Positions 54,761 to 63,857 of a stretch of DNA of 64,000 nucleotides are shown piece by piece. Made by a program: the position numbers and the translations under genes. Origin of the DNA: G020353115 sp964389685 (lineage in GTDB: Bacteria > Bacteroidota > Bacteroidia > Bacteroidales > VadinHA17); the NCBI GenBank assembly GCA_964389685.1, contig CAYMFM010000007.1:1-64000 (forward strand), in the 5' to 3' direction. Within the stretch, counting starts at the first letter, position 1, and the number at the start of each line of letters is the position of its first letter. The notes beneath the pieces are model-generated. The model was not told where the DNA came from and did no database searches. It saw only the letters and a list, made by a program, of their open reading frames with translations.

Positions 54761-55654
54761 ATGAATCTGTTTCAGGCAATGCTTTTAACGGTTCTGATGT
54801 TAGCTCCTGTTGATTGTCTTGCACAGAGAATTGAAAATGTTCATCCTGAAATAGAAGGAGAAAAGATACATATATATTATGATTTAATTGGCATTGCTGC
54901 TGATCAATCTGTAATTGTAAAAGCATTTATGTCAACGGATGGTGGTAAGACTTATGGAGAACCCTTAAAGAGTGTTGTCGGAGATGTCGGATTAGTTGTT
55001 GGTCCGGGGGAAAACAGATGTATAATATGGGATGTTTTTGAGGACGTGGATGAGATGGTTAGTGTAAATGTTAAATTTAAGGTAAAAGCGGACCTTGTGC
55101 AATCTGAACAAATAAGGCAATCATCTGGGCGTCAATTCAAATTAGATCTGAATGCAAATCTGGGATCAAAGGGTATTCTTGAATCTAATTCATATGGTTT
55201 CAATCTGAAAGGGGCAATTTATTTGGAACAGTTAGGATTAGGAGTGAGAGTTGATTATTATAAAACTTTTCGTGAAGACATTGATTATTCAGATTTGATT
55301 AATAATTATCCGGATACTGGATATTATTGGGGATATTCTGGTGGAGTAATCATTGAGTATGACTTAATTCGAACCCCCAAATATTCATTATACCCTTTTT
55401 TATACGTCGGACAAACAAAAATCATGTATAAATATAACCCGGATTACAAAAAGGATGAGTATTATAAGTATAGCCTAATTGGTTCTCTCGGATTGGGATT
55501 TGATATCAATATTGTGAAATTTTTATTCCTGGGATTGGAACTCGAATATTATTTATCACCCTGGTTTGATATTGTTCCATCGGAAGAACCTGATGAAGGG
55601 TTAGATGGATTATGCATCGGTTTTGTATTAAAATTTGCCCTGAATCCGGGCTAA
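54761..55654 (+). CDS. Secreted beta-barrel protein, first of a caspase operon
   Basis: 297 residues. Signal peptide (MNLFQAMLLTVLMLAPVDCLAQ). Residues 25-115 resemble an immunoglobulin-like domain (KIHIYYDLIGIAADQSVIVK, FMSTDGGKTYGEPL). Residues 125-297 alternate in a way that suggests an outer-membrane barrel with Tyr/aromatic girdles (FKLDLNANLGSKGILE, YSLYPFLYVGQTKIMYKYNP). It ends with a Gly-rich strand. Start at ATG 54761, the first Met of the signal. It precedes the caspase gene by 8 bases, so the two are one transcript. Family not recognised beyond this. Confidence 0.8.
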   Translation: MNLFQAMLLTVLMLAPVDCLAQRIENVHPEIEGEKIHIYYDLIGIAADQSVIVKAFMSTDGGKTYGEPLKSVVGDVGLVVGPGENRCIIWDVFEDVDEMVSVNVKFKVKADLVQSEQIRQSSGRQFKLDLNANLGSKGILESNSYGFNLKGAIYLEQLGLGVRVDYYKTFREDIDYSDLINNYPDTGYYWGYSGGVIIEYDLIRTPKYSLYPFLYVGQTKIMYKYNPDYKKDEYYKYSLIGSLGLGFDINIVKFLFLGLELEYYLSPWFDIVPSEEPDEGLDGLCIGFVLKFALNPG

Positions 55655-55662
55655 GATAAACA

Positions 55663-56835
55663 ATGAGCTTTAATTTATTAAAATACATTTTATTATTCAT
55701 AGTCTTATTGACTATAAACCATTCTTTGCTTTGCCAGATAGAAGGAGAAAGTAAAGTAACTACTATCATTATTAAAAAGCCCGAAATTCCTAAATCAGTT
55801 GACAGAAATATCAGGGATATAGTTCCCCCTGAGATAAAAATTATTTCACCCCAGGTTGATACCTCCTTTAGCGCTCGTATTTCGGCAACAAGTATCTATT
55901 TGATTGGCAGGCTTACCGACCAGTCGGGTATTCAGTCACTCCGAATAAATGATAAAATTATTGCTACAGATGAAAATGGTTTCTTCCAGCAAACATATAA
56001 TCTGGTAGATGGATTAAATGTTTTTGAAATTAATGCAACCGATGTATTATCGAACTCTTGCGTTAAATTGCTTTCTCTGATAAATATTACTGCTGAAAAA
56101 ACCCAGGTAACTTCTGATGAGGAAAATTATGAAGGGGAAAATCATGGATTAATAATAGGAATAAATAACTATAAAGATCCTGCCCTGGTTGACCTGGATA
56201 ATCCAATTACTGATGCAACTTTGTTATACAGCACTTTGATCGGTAATTACATGTTTGATCCTGAAAATGTCACTCTTCTTAAGGATCCAACCAGAGCTGA
56301 CATCATTAAAAAACTTGATGAATTAAGCTATCAGCTGACAAAGAATGATAATCTTCTCATATTCTATGCGGGACATGGATTTTGGGATAAAGAAAAAGAG
56401 ACTGGATTCTGGTTGCCAGCTGATGCTGAGAAATTTTCTTCAGTTAACTGGATTCGAAATAGCACAATCCAGGATTTTGTGGATGATATTAATACACAAC
56501 ACACTTTATTAATCACAGATGCTTGCTTTGCTGGCTCAATATTTAAATCCAGAGCAGGATTTCTGGATGCTTCTGTTGCTGTGAACAAGTTGTATTCACT
56601 GACAAGTCGAAAAGCTATGACAAGTGGGACATTGGAGGAAGTCCCGGATAGAAGTGTATTCTTAGAATTTCTGTTGAAAAGACTTCTCGAAAATGAAAAA
56701 AAGTATCTGTCAGCCAGTGAATTATTTAATAATTTTCGTGAAGCTGTTCTGAATAATAGTCCCAATGTTCCTCAATACGGTGTAATTCAAGATACAGGTG
56801 ATGAGGGCGGAGATTTCATTTTTATGAAACGATAG
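55663..56835 (+). CDS. Secreted caspase-family peptidase (C14)
   Basis: 390 residues. Signal peptide (about 1-25, LLFIVLLTINHSLLCQ). Residues 45-150 contain an immunoglobulin-like domain (PPEIKIISPQVDTSFSARIS, SGIQSLRINDKIIATDENGF). Residues 160-390 are the caspase domain: GLIIGINNYKDPALVDLDNP, catalytic His in LIFYAGHGFWD and catalytic Cys in LITDACFAGSIF, then ALTSG/TSGTLEEVPDRSVFL. Both catalytic residues are present, so it should be active. Bacterial caspases of this type often cut after Arg or Lys. It is coupled to the barrel-protein gene. Confidence 0.92.
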   Translation: MSFNLLKYILLFIVLLTINHSLLCQIEGESKVTTIIIKKPEIPKSVDRNIRDIVPPEIKIISPQVDTSFSARISATSIYLIGRLTDQSGIQSLRINDKIIATDENGFFQQTYNLVDGLNVFEINATDVLSNSCVKLLSLINITAEKTQVTSDEENYEGENHGLIIGINNYKDPALVDLDNPITDATLLYSTLIGNYMFDPENVTLLKDPTRADIIKKLDELSYQLTKNDNLLIFYAGHGFWDKEKETGFWLPADAEKFSSVNWIRNSTIQDFVDDINTQHTLLITDACFAGSIFKSRAGFLDASVAVNKLYSLTSRKAMTSGTLEEVPDRSVFLEFLLKRLLENEKKYLSASELFNNFREAVLNNSPNVPQYGVIQDTGDEGGDFIFMKR

Positions 56836-57321
56836 TATCTGTTATAACTGAACAGCAGGTGCTTTGCTCTGCCTTATGGTGGTAAAAATAATCCGGCAAA
56901 CCAGGAACAAGGTCACCGGATTTTCCAGGTAATTCGCATAATTTATTCTGGTTCAGGTTTTAGAGTTATAAGGTAGTAAAAAACGAATGCACATTTTATG
57001 CGTTCAAATGATTCCGTGCATTTCGGTCTATGAACCCTATTTCGAAGGACGGTGTTCGGTCCCTAAAAAACAAAAATCAAACCCGTCTGGAAGGCATTTT
57101 GTATTTTTTCGAGCCTGCCTGCCGATCAGGCAGGGATCCTCTGCCAAAGGCATTCCTTTGGAAGATTTTCTAAAGAAGCGTAGCTTTTAAGAAAATCGGG
57201 ATAATCGGTTACGAGGCCCGCCCTGTGAAATAGTCTTAACGGGTTACATTTTTTACCGAGTACCGAGTCGGAGATCATGACCGAGCAGTGCAAGCGTCAG
57301 GGCACCGAGGACTTTTTCATT

Positions 57322-57384
57322 TTATAACTTTTCAAGCCATTTCTTCACCTGATCTGGTGTCACTGTCCCATTCTCCAACGTGTT
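57322..57384 (-). pseudogene. LysRS C-terminal-like fragment 1
   Basis: Reads NTLENGTVTPDQVKKWLEKL with a stop, matching the GTVTPEEVA-WLEK end of the fragment at 41570. Only about 20 codons remain. Confidence 0.45.
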
Positions 57385-57483
57385 AATTTGAATATCGATT
57401 AATGATTAACGAACGCCGATTTTAGAAGTTAATCAAATCCTAAATCAAAAATCGTTAATCGTTAATCTTAAATCAAATAAAAT

Positions 57484-57543
57484 CTATGGCCTTAGCCAAC
57501 CAGCAACTTCTTCCGGACTCAGCCCTTTCAACCCCAAAGGAAT
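57484..57543 (-). pseudogene. LysRS C-terminal-like fragment 2
   Basis: Reads DIPLGLKGLSPEEVAGWLRP with a stop, a second version of the same terminal motif in the same orientation 100 bases away. Confidence 0.4.
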
Positions 57544-57663
57544 ATCGAACACTGATTAACGAATGTCGAATAATGAAGTAGATCATGGTCAGAGAAACGT
57601 GGTTCTAAGTCTCTCAACTGCGGACTGGAGACTGAGGACTTTTACCTCGTCGCGCGTCACTGG

Positions 57664-59574
57664 TTACTTGTCACTATTTTGTCTGGCAAGCGCCTCTTCC
57701 ACTTCCTGGATATGGCAACGAAGTACATGACTATAGATTGGTTTTAGATCCCACGCTCTATTCAGGATTGTTAATGCCTCCTCATATTGCCCCAGTTTAT
57801 ATAATCCCCAACCCTTTGTACCCAGGTATAAATAATAATCGGGATCAGTTTCCAATCCTTTTTCGATAATTTTCATACCCTCCCCAATGTTTCTTTCAGT
57901 TTCAATCAGGAACCAGGCAAGATTGTTCAGTATGTCAGGATTTTCAGGTTCCATTGAGATCGCTTGCTGATAATACTTCTGTGCTTTATCCGGGATACCG
58001 GCATCAGAATAAATATCAGCAATATTTGTTGCTATAACTGACTCAGGTAACAGGTTTTCTTTACATAAAGATACATACCTGTCAATATATGTATTTGTCG
58101 CAATCGTATCATTTTCATTAAAGGCAAGTATTGCCTGCATGCCGGTCAGTATAAGATTTCCGGGAAAGTCCTTTTCTGATTTTTTATAAAGTTCTTTTTC
58201 TTTTCTTACCTGACCGGTTTTGTGATATGCAAATCCCAATGCAGTATATACCGGGCTCCAGAAAGGTTTTGAATACCGTTCTTCATATTTCTTGAGTGCT
58301 TTTTCCAACTCAGGAATTGCTTTGTTGAATTGATGTAAGTTGTTATACGCAGTGCCTTTATAATAATAAAAGTCCGGTAACTGATCATCAATTTCCTGTA
58401 ACTGCTTCAGGTATTTAATTTCTTCCTGTGGCGTTTCGAAAGTCAGGGCATAGATGTAATCTGTCCAGATCTGAAGTTGCAATGGCATCTGGTCTTTTTT
58501 TTCAAAAGCCCTGAGACAACATTCTTTTGCTTCTTCATACCTGCCTTGCCGGGCATATGAAAAAGAAAGTAATGCAGTTGCAAAAGTAAGGCTTGAATCA
58601 TATTCCACTGCCTGGGAAAGCCATTGTGCTGCCGTTGAATAATCAAATTTTTTCAGTGCTCCGTACCCATAAGCAAAAAAGCTATACACTTCATGAGAGT
58701 CAGTAGATACAAGTTGCTGAAAAGCAGCAGGCACTTCCTTTTGCATTTCAGCTATAATAAGGTAATTCTTTACCATAAAAGAAAGTGAATCAATGAAATG
58801 CAGAATATTTTCTGTTGTTCCATCAACATGAAAAGATTTAATATCATCTTTTGTTTTTGTATCGTATAGTTGTGCATTTAACCTTATTATTGTACCTGAT
58901 TGTTTTATACTGCCGTAAATAAACATAGTTGCGCCCAGTTTCTTTGATACTCTATTTGCAACAGGAGGTGTTATAGAGGTATAATTGTTATAACCACTGC
59001 TTTGGAGCAAACTGTTGATGCTTTCTTTTTGTTTCACTTTTAATTCCTCTGAGTTTGAAAGGGAGGTAATGAGATCAGTCTGAATTGCAGTCTGCCATTT
59101 ATTCCAGGTTGTATCATTTGTCATATTCTGAAAAGGCAATACGGCTACTGAAACTCGATCATTTGCACGCATCTCAGTATCTGTTTTATTCCGGCTGAAT
59201 ATTTTCGGCCACACAAGAATTGCAACCATAACCAGTAATACAGCAATAACAATGTCATTTCTACTCAGTCTTCTTTTTGCATGTTTTGTTAAAGTTTTTT
59301 TCTCCCCGGTTAGTGTTTCCGATTCCGTTTTAATTATTCCTTCGGAAGTGATATCATATATCCAGCTAAGGATAACGACAACAGGTAATCCTAACACCAG
59401 AATAGAAACAATCAGAGTTGCTGTCCATTCCGGCAGGAGCAAAGGTCCAATTAGATTGTTAACCAGTTCAATAATGATATAAGCAGTAGCAGCATATATG
59501 GTAAGCACCCTGAAGACTTTGCGTCTTTTCAACTCCTGCCACAGTCTGATAAGTTTGCTTGGTTTTTGTGGCAT
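57664..59574 (-). CDS. Membrane-anchored FlgO-like/TPR protein (ELKRRKV family)
   Basis: 636 residues starting MPQKPSKLIRLWQELKRRKV. Three-helix domain (LVNNLIGPLLLPEWTATLIV, ILSWIYDITSEGIIKT), an additional helix near 105-122, a FlgO-like domain (RVSVAVLPFQNMTNDTTWNK, GATMFIYGSIKQSGTIIRL), then TPRs from about 300 (AAQWLSQAVEYDSSLTFATA, AQKYYQQAISMEPENPDIL). It ends with the tail WDLKPIYSHVLRCHIQEVEE. It shares the FlgO variant (NMTNDTTW/NLTIDTLF) with the proteins at 41933 and 59617. The gap to the next paralogue is 42 bases, so the two could be co-transcribed. Confidence 0.88.
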   Translation of the reverse strand: MPQKPSKLIRLWQELKRRKVFRVLTIYAATAYIIIELVNNLIGPLLLPEWTATLIVSILVLGLPVVVILSWIYDITSEGIIKTESETLTGEKKTLTKHAKRRLSRNDIVIAVLLVMVAILVWPKIFSRNKTDTEMRANDRVSVAVLPFQNMTNDTTWNKWQTAIQTDLITSLSNSEELKVKQKESINSLLQSSGYNNYTSITPPVANRVSKKLGATMFIYGSIKQSGTIIRLNAQLYDTKTKDDIKSFHVDGTTENILHFIDSLSFMVKNYLIIAEMQKEVPAAFQQLVSTDSHEVYSFFAYGYGALKKFDYSTAAQWLSQAVEYDSSLTFATALLSFSYARQGRYEEAKECCLRAFEKKDQMPLQLQIWTDYIYALTFETPQEEIKYLKQLQEIDDQLPDFYYYKGTAYNNLHQFNKAIPELEKALKKYEERYSKPFWSPVYTALGFAYHKTGQVRKEKELYKKSEKDFPGNLILTGMQAILAFNENDTIATNTYIDRYVSLCKENLLPESVIATNIADIYSDAGIPDKAQKYYQQAISMEPENPDILNNLAWFLIETERNIGEGMKIIEKGLETDPDYYLYLGTKGWGLYKLGQYEEALTILNRAWDLKPIYSHVLRCHIQEVEEALARQNSDK

Positions 59575-59616
59575 AAGATCTGGTCAGGTTGAGGTTTAAT
59601 ATATAAAAATAGCAGC

Positions 59617-61533
59617 TTAATTATTTAATTGCTCAGCAACAGCTTTCTTTACTTTCTCAAGTAAAAGATAACTTGAGTGATTATACACTGGTCTTAATTC
59701 CCAGCTTTTTTCAAGCAGATCAAGGGCTTCATTATATTTACCCTGCTTATATAATCCCTCACCTTTATTTTCCAGATATAGATAACTGTTTGGCCTTATT
59801 TTCAGTGCCTTATCCATAAGTTCCACTCCCTCATCAATATTTCTATCTTCATGTATAAGGAACCATCCAAGATTATTCAGACAGCTGGGGTTTTCAGGTT
59901 CCGTGGATATGGCTTCCCGGTAACAATCCTCAGCTTTATCCAGGTAGCCTCCCTCAGTGTAAATATAAGCCAGGCCAAATTTTGTATCTACAACAGGTAA
60001 GGAAATATCTTCAGCGATAGATATACATTTCTCAATATATCGATTTGCTGCAACCGTGTCTTCTTCAGTTAATGCCAGGATAGCCTGCCTCTGGGGTACA
60101 TAGTAACTATCAGGGAAATCCTGCTCTGCTTTCTTATACAGCTTTTTTTCTTTCCTGTACTGGCCAGTCTCATGATATGAAAATCCAAGCATAATATAGT
60201 CATATGCCCACCTTGGTTTTGACTCCCATTTTTTATATATATCAAGAGCTTTGCTCATTACAGTAATCGCTTTATCATATTGATTCAAAGCAACATAAAT
60301 ACGACCTAATTCATAATAAAAGGGGGGATATTGATCATCAAGCTCCAGAAGTTGATTACAGTATTTAATTTCTTCATTTGGTGTTTCAAAATACATGGCA
60401 TAAAGCCAGCTTAAGTGAATATTCTGCCCTATGTCCATCTGATTTCTTTTATCGTAAACCTTAAGACACCATTCTTTTGCCTTATCAATCTGGCTGATGT
60501 TATAATAAGCCACAGAAAGCATCGTTATTGCAGAATAAAAGCTTGAATCGATAGCTATAGCCTGCAAATAATAATTAATTGCTGTAGTAAAATCTGTATT
60601 ATTAAAAGCTTTTTGTCCATACATGAAATATCTGTATGCTTCGGGTGAACTGGTAGGTGTTGTATACCTGTCATCGACAGGTTTTTCTTGTTCTAATTTG
60701 GATATTATAAGAAAATCCTTTACCTGTGCAGAAAGGGAATCAATGATATTAAAGATCATCTCTTCACTGTCAGGGCTTTCTATTTGAAACGACTTAATGA
60801 CCTCTTCATTTTTCGGATTAATCAGTTGAGTATTCACCCGGACTATATTACCTGCCTGAGTTATGCCTCCATAGACTAAGACGCTTGCATCCAGTTTCTG
60901 TGAAATTGTACTTGCAACTGAAGGTGCTATTGAAGCATAATTGGTAATATCCCTGCTTCGCATTATGCTGTTTACAGTTTCTGTTTGCCTGACTTTTAGT
61001 TCTTCTGAGTTGGTAAGGGACGCTATTAATTCATTTTGTATCCCGCTCTGCCAGATATCCCAGGTGGTATCACTGGTCATATTCTGAAATGGCATTACAG
61101 CAACTGAAATCCTTCCATCGGATGAGATCAGGCTCTCCAGGCTGTTTCTATTGAATATTTTAGGCCATACCAGTATTGCTACAATAACAATCAAAGCAGC
61201 TATTATAAAATCACTGGCTTTCAGGCGGCTTTTTCTCGCAGGTTTTATCAGGGGCACTTTTTGCTCTGTTTCTTCGACTGGCGCAGTTCTCACTATTCCT
61301 TCAGTAGTGAAATCAAATATCCATGCAAAAATTGCGGCTATAGGAAATCCTACTGCCAGCAGTAATATGATTAATGTAGCAACCCATACAGGCAGATGCA
61401 AAGGATCCACAAGATTGTTGACCACCTCAATTATTATATAGGCAATACCTGCATAAATGGCAAGTACTCTGAAGACTTTCCGCCTTTTGAGCTCCTGCCA
61501 GAAGTTTTTAGGATTGTCAGATTTTTCAGGCAT
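59617..61533 (-). CDS. Membrane-anchored FlgO-like/TPR protein (ELKRRKV family)
   Basis: 638 residues from MPEKSDNPKNFWQELKRRKV; start by alignment with paralogues rather than the Met four codons upstream. Three-helix domain (VVNNLVDPLHLPVWVATLII, IFAWIFDFTTEGIVRT), an extra helix near 105-122, FlgO-like domain (RISVAVMPFQNMTSDTTWDI, DASVLVYGGITQAGNIVRVN), TPRs from 300 (AINYYLQAIAIDSSFYSAIT, AEDCYREAISTEPENPSCLN). Tail WELRPVYNHSSYLLLEKVKK. It is most similar to the protein at 57664, about half of aligned positions by eye, which implies a tandem duplication. Confidence 0.88.
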   Translation of the reverse strand: MPEKSDNPKNFWQELKRRKVFRVLAIYAGIAYIIIEVVNNLVDPLHLPVWVATLIILLLAVGFPIAAIFAWIFDFTTEGIVRTAPVEETEQKVPLIKPARKSRLKASDFIIAALIVIVAILVWPKIFNRNSLESLISSDGRISVAVMPFQNMTSDTTWDIWQSGIQNELIASLTNSEELKVRQTETVNSIMRSRDITNYASIAPSVASTISQKLDASVLVYGGITQAGNIVRVNTQLINPKNEEVIKSFQIESPDSEEMIFNIIDSLSAQVKDFLIISKLEQEKPVDDRYTTPTSSPEAYRYFMYGQKAFNNTDFTTAINYYLQAIAIDSSFYSAITMLSVAYYNISQIDKAKEWCLKVYDKRNQMDIGQNIHLSWLYAMYFETPNEEIKYCNQLLELDDQYPPFYYELGRIYVALNQYDKAITVMSKALDIYKKWESKPRWAYDYIMLGFSYHETGQYRKEKKLYKKAEQDFPDSYYVPQRQAILALTEEDTVAANRYIEKCISIAEDISLPVVDTKFGLAYIYTEGGYLDKAEDCYREAISTEPENPSCLNNLGWFLIHEDRNIDEGVELMDKALKIRPNSYLYLENKGEGLYKQGKYNEALDLLEKSWELRPVYNHSSYLLLEKVKKAVAEQLNN

Positions 61534-61763
61534 AAGGCTGTTCAATTGGTTGATTTAATAAATAAATGTATGCAATTCTGAGATTATAATCAAGAATATT
61601 ATTATAGATGAGCTATTTAGCTGCAGCAGGAATGTTACATGCAAAGCCCTAGCTTTTTCATTAGTAAAATTACAGATAGCTTCCCATCGGGAGGCATATT
61701 ATTGTATTAGCCTCTTTAGTTGAGTATATCAATAATAATAACCGGGGTAAGTATTTAATGCTG

Positions 61764-63857
61764 TCAATCTCCATTAAAATACTCATTGATCAGACTTTGA
61801 AACCTTTCCTCATTCTGCAACGAGAATAGATCAGGGCTTAGTTTGATCCAGACCAGGTCGCGATAACCATCCTGGAGCGCTTTTTCCAGGTGGTCAAGTG
61901 CTTCACTTTTTCTGTCCTGCACTGCAAGAAACTCTGCGAATTGTAAATGTGCGGTTGTGTCGATTTCAATCACTTTTTTACCAAATTGCCAAGCAGTATT
62001 TATGTCTCCAAGATGTGTTAACACCAATCCATACCAGTAATATGAAAAATGATTATCAGGATCATCCCTCACCCAGGTTTCAGCATTCTTTTTGAATTCA
62101 AGAAAATGCTTCCTGGAATTCTCATGTTCGCCCATTAATTTATAAATGATACCCAAGTTATAATGAGCAGAAGTTTCCTCTGGATCTATTCGAAGTATTT
62201 CCTCCAAAACTGCAATTGATTTCTCATACTTTCCCTGGAGCCTATAGACATAGGCTAATCTATATTGATTATGTAACAGATTCGGATCAAGGTTCTTAGC
62301 TTTGATGTATGCATCTTCAGCCATATCAAGACTATCAATTCCCACATATGCTGAGCCCAGATAGCAATACGACCATGGATTTTCTGGGCCACACTCAGTC
62401 ATACTTTTTGACCAAACAAGAGCTGAGTCCATCTGCCCAAGATTTGTTAAATATGTCCAAATAAGTCCACCATAAGTGAGCATAAAATATGGATCAATAC
62501 GAAGGGCAATTTTATATTCTCCAACTGCCTTTTCATAGTCGCCCTGGTTTTGAAAATACCAAGCCAGGTTATTGTGATATGTCGATACATCAGGATACAG
62601 TTCAATCAGTGTTTCTTCATATTGAATGGCTTTATCCAGATCACCTTCAATATTGCTGGCATAAAAAGCAAGGATCCCATATTTTTCAGTATCTGTGAGA
62701 TCATCAATGGACACCATTGCCTCTTCTAATAATTCTTGCCCTTGCTCCCTGTCAAATCGTTCACAGAGCAAATTACCCAGGGAGGCTTTCGCGGCGGTGA
62801 AATTAGAATCAATTTGAATGGCATTCTCATAATGGATTTTTGCACCTTCAAAATCAGCGTTAAAATGATTTTCAACACCCATTGAGAATTGCTTCAGTGC
62901 ATCCAAAGAGGCAGTTGTCACCTTTGATAGTGGCTTATTTTGTCCTGATATCTTATACCTCGATTCTCCCAGGTTTCGTCTTATCCTATGACTTAGCTGA
63001 TCCAATTTTGTTATAACTTCATCCTGATCCCTTGCATAAATGACTTCTGACCTCATTAGTTCTCCGGTTCCAGCTTCCAGGATTTTAGCAGTTAAAATAT
63101 ACCGGCCTCCAACCCTGCTGATACCTGGAACAATACAGACGTCTATGCCTTCACGAACAGCAATCTCCCTGCCTGTCTCTTCATCAATATGTAATCTATT
63201 CCCCTTTTTCATCCTTTTTAATGCCTCAAACATTCTCTGCCGTGGTAATACGTTAACATATCGTGATTGATCTATGCTCAATGTAAAGGCAGTATTCAGT
63301 GAATTATCAAAAATTGTTTCTTCAGTAAGATTTTCAAAATCGGCGATCACAATCCAATCCCGCTCTTCAAAATGTATTGATTTTCCTCCATAGAACAGAA
63401 ACATAATTACAGCAATACCGATTACTCCAAATGAGCTTATTCTGACTATTTTTTCTTTACCTTTTCCTTTTTTTGCTTTCAACATTTCATCTGTCGGACC
63501 TGCTGTGTCTGGTATTATATTATCAGGATGAAAAGCAGCTTCTTTTTTATCATCCTGTTCTATTTGAGCGAGAGAAAAATCCTCCCATTGTGCAGCACCA
63601 CTGTTTCTTCTTAGTTTAATTCCATAAGGGGTTGCTTTGAAAAACCAGGAAAGCAACAATGCAATTGGAAATCCAATGACCGCAAAGACCATAACAAAAG
63701 TTATAATCCTGCCAGGCAGATTAAGGGGGCCGATGATTATATCGGTGATTTCAAGCAGGCTGAAAGCAACCGCAATGTAAACGGTCATAACATGGATCAC
63801 CTTCCGGCTCTTCAGTTCCCGCCAGAACCGGAATGGATTATTGGATTGTTCAAGCAT
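61764..63857 (-). CDS. Membrane-anchored TPR protein with CadC-like middle domain
   Basis: 697 residues from MLEQSNNPFRFWRELKSRKV. The three-helix domain is diverged (ITDIIIGPLNLPGRIITFVM, LLSWFFKATPYGIKLR). A longer hydrophilic linker precedes a helix near 133-153. The middle domain (about 160-300) differs from the FlgO-like ones: DWIVIADFENLTEETIFDNS, LRTNLGESRYK-type end, as found before TPRs in CadC-like and Ser/Thr-kinase-linked proteins. TPRs run from about 310 (AKIHYENAIQIDSNFTAAKA, AVGEYKIALRIDPYFMLTYG, AEDAYIKAKNLDPNLLHNQY). The array ends here or continues past the window; the last 137 bases hold only a GATTAACGA unit. Confidence 0.87.
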   Translation of the reverse strand: MLEQSNNPFRFWRELKSRKVIHVMTVYIAVAFSLLEITDIIIGPLNLPGRIITFVMVFAVIGFPIALLLSWFFKATPYGIKLRRNSGAAQWEDFSLAQIEQDDKKEAAFHPDNIIPDTAGPTDEMLKAKKGKGKEKIVRISSFGVIGIAVIMFLFYGGKSIHFEERDWIVIADFENLTEETIFDNSLNTAFTLSIDQSRYVNVLPRQRMFEALKRMKKGNRLHIDEETGREIAVREGIDVCIVPGISRVGGRYILTAKILEAGTGELMRSEVIYARDQDEVITKLDQLSHRIRRNLGESRYKISGQNKPLSKVTTASLDALKQFSMGVENHFNADFEGAKIHYENAIQIDSNFTAAKASLGNLLCERFDREQGQELLEEAMVSIDDLTDTEKYGILAFYASNIEGDLDKAIQYEETLIELYPDVSTYHNNLAWYFQNQGDYEKAVGEYKIALRIDPYFMLTYGGLIWTYLTNLGQMDSALVWSKSMTECGPENPWSYCYLGSAYVGIDSLDMAEDAYIKAKNLDPNLLHNQYRLAYVYRLQGKYEKSIAVLEEILRIDPEETSAHYNLGIIYKLMGEHENSRKHFLEFKKNAETWVRDDPDNHFSYYWYGLVLTHLGDINTAWQFGKKVIEIDTTAHLQFAEFLAVQDRKSEALDHLEKALQDGYRDLVWIKLSPDLFSLQNEERFQSLINEYFNGD

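Larger units (their letters stand above)
56836..57663. other. 828-base repeat- and remnant-rich spacer
   Basis: It contains the CCTGCCTG/CAGGCAGG palindrome (57114-57134), a GCCCGCCCTGTGAAATAG half site (about 57213-57230), ACCGAGTACCGAGTCGGAG (57258-57312), two fragments of the LysRS-like C-terminus, and GATTAACGAACGCCG units. There is no intact gene. The last 20 bases before the TPR gene (CGCGCGTCACTGGTTACTTGTCAC) are shared with the 3' flank of the TPR gene at 41933. Confidence 0.7.

Noticed and set aside
56987..57190. 67-codon frame in the long spacer after the caspase gene
   Set aside because: It spans a REP-like palindrome; composition is not protein-like.
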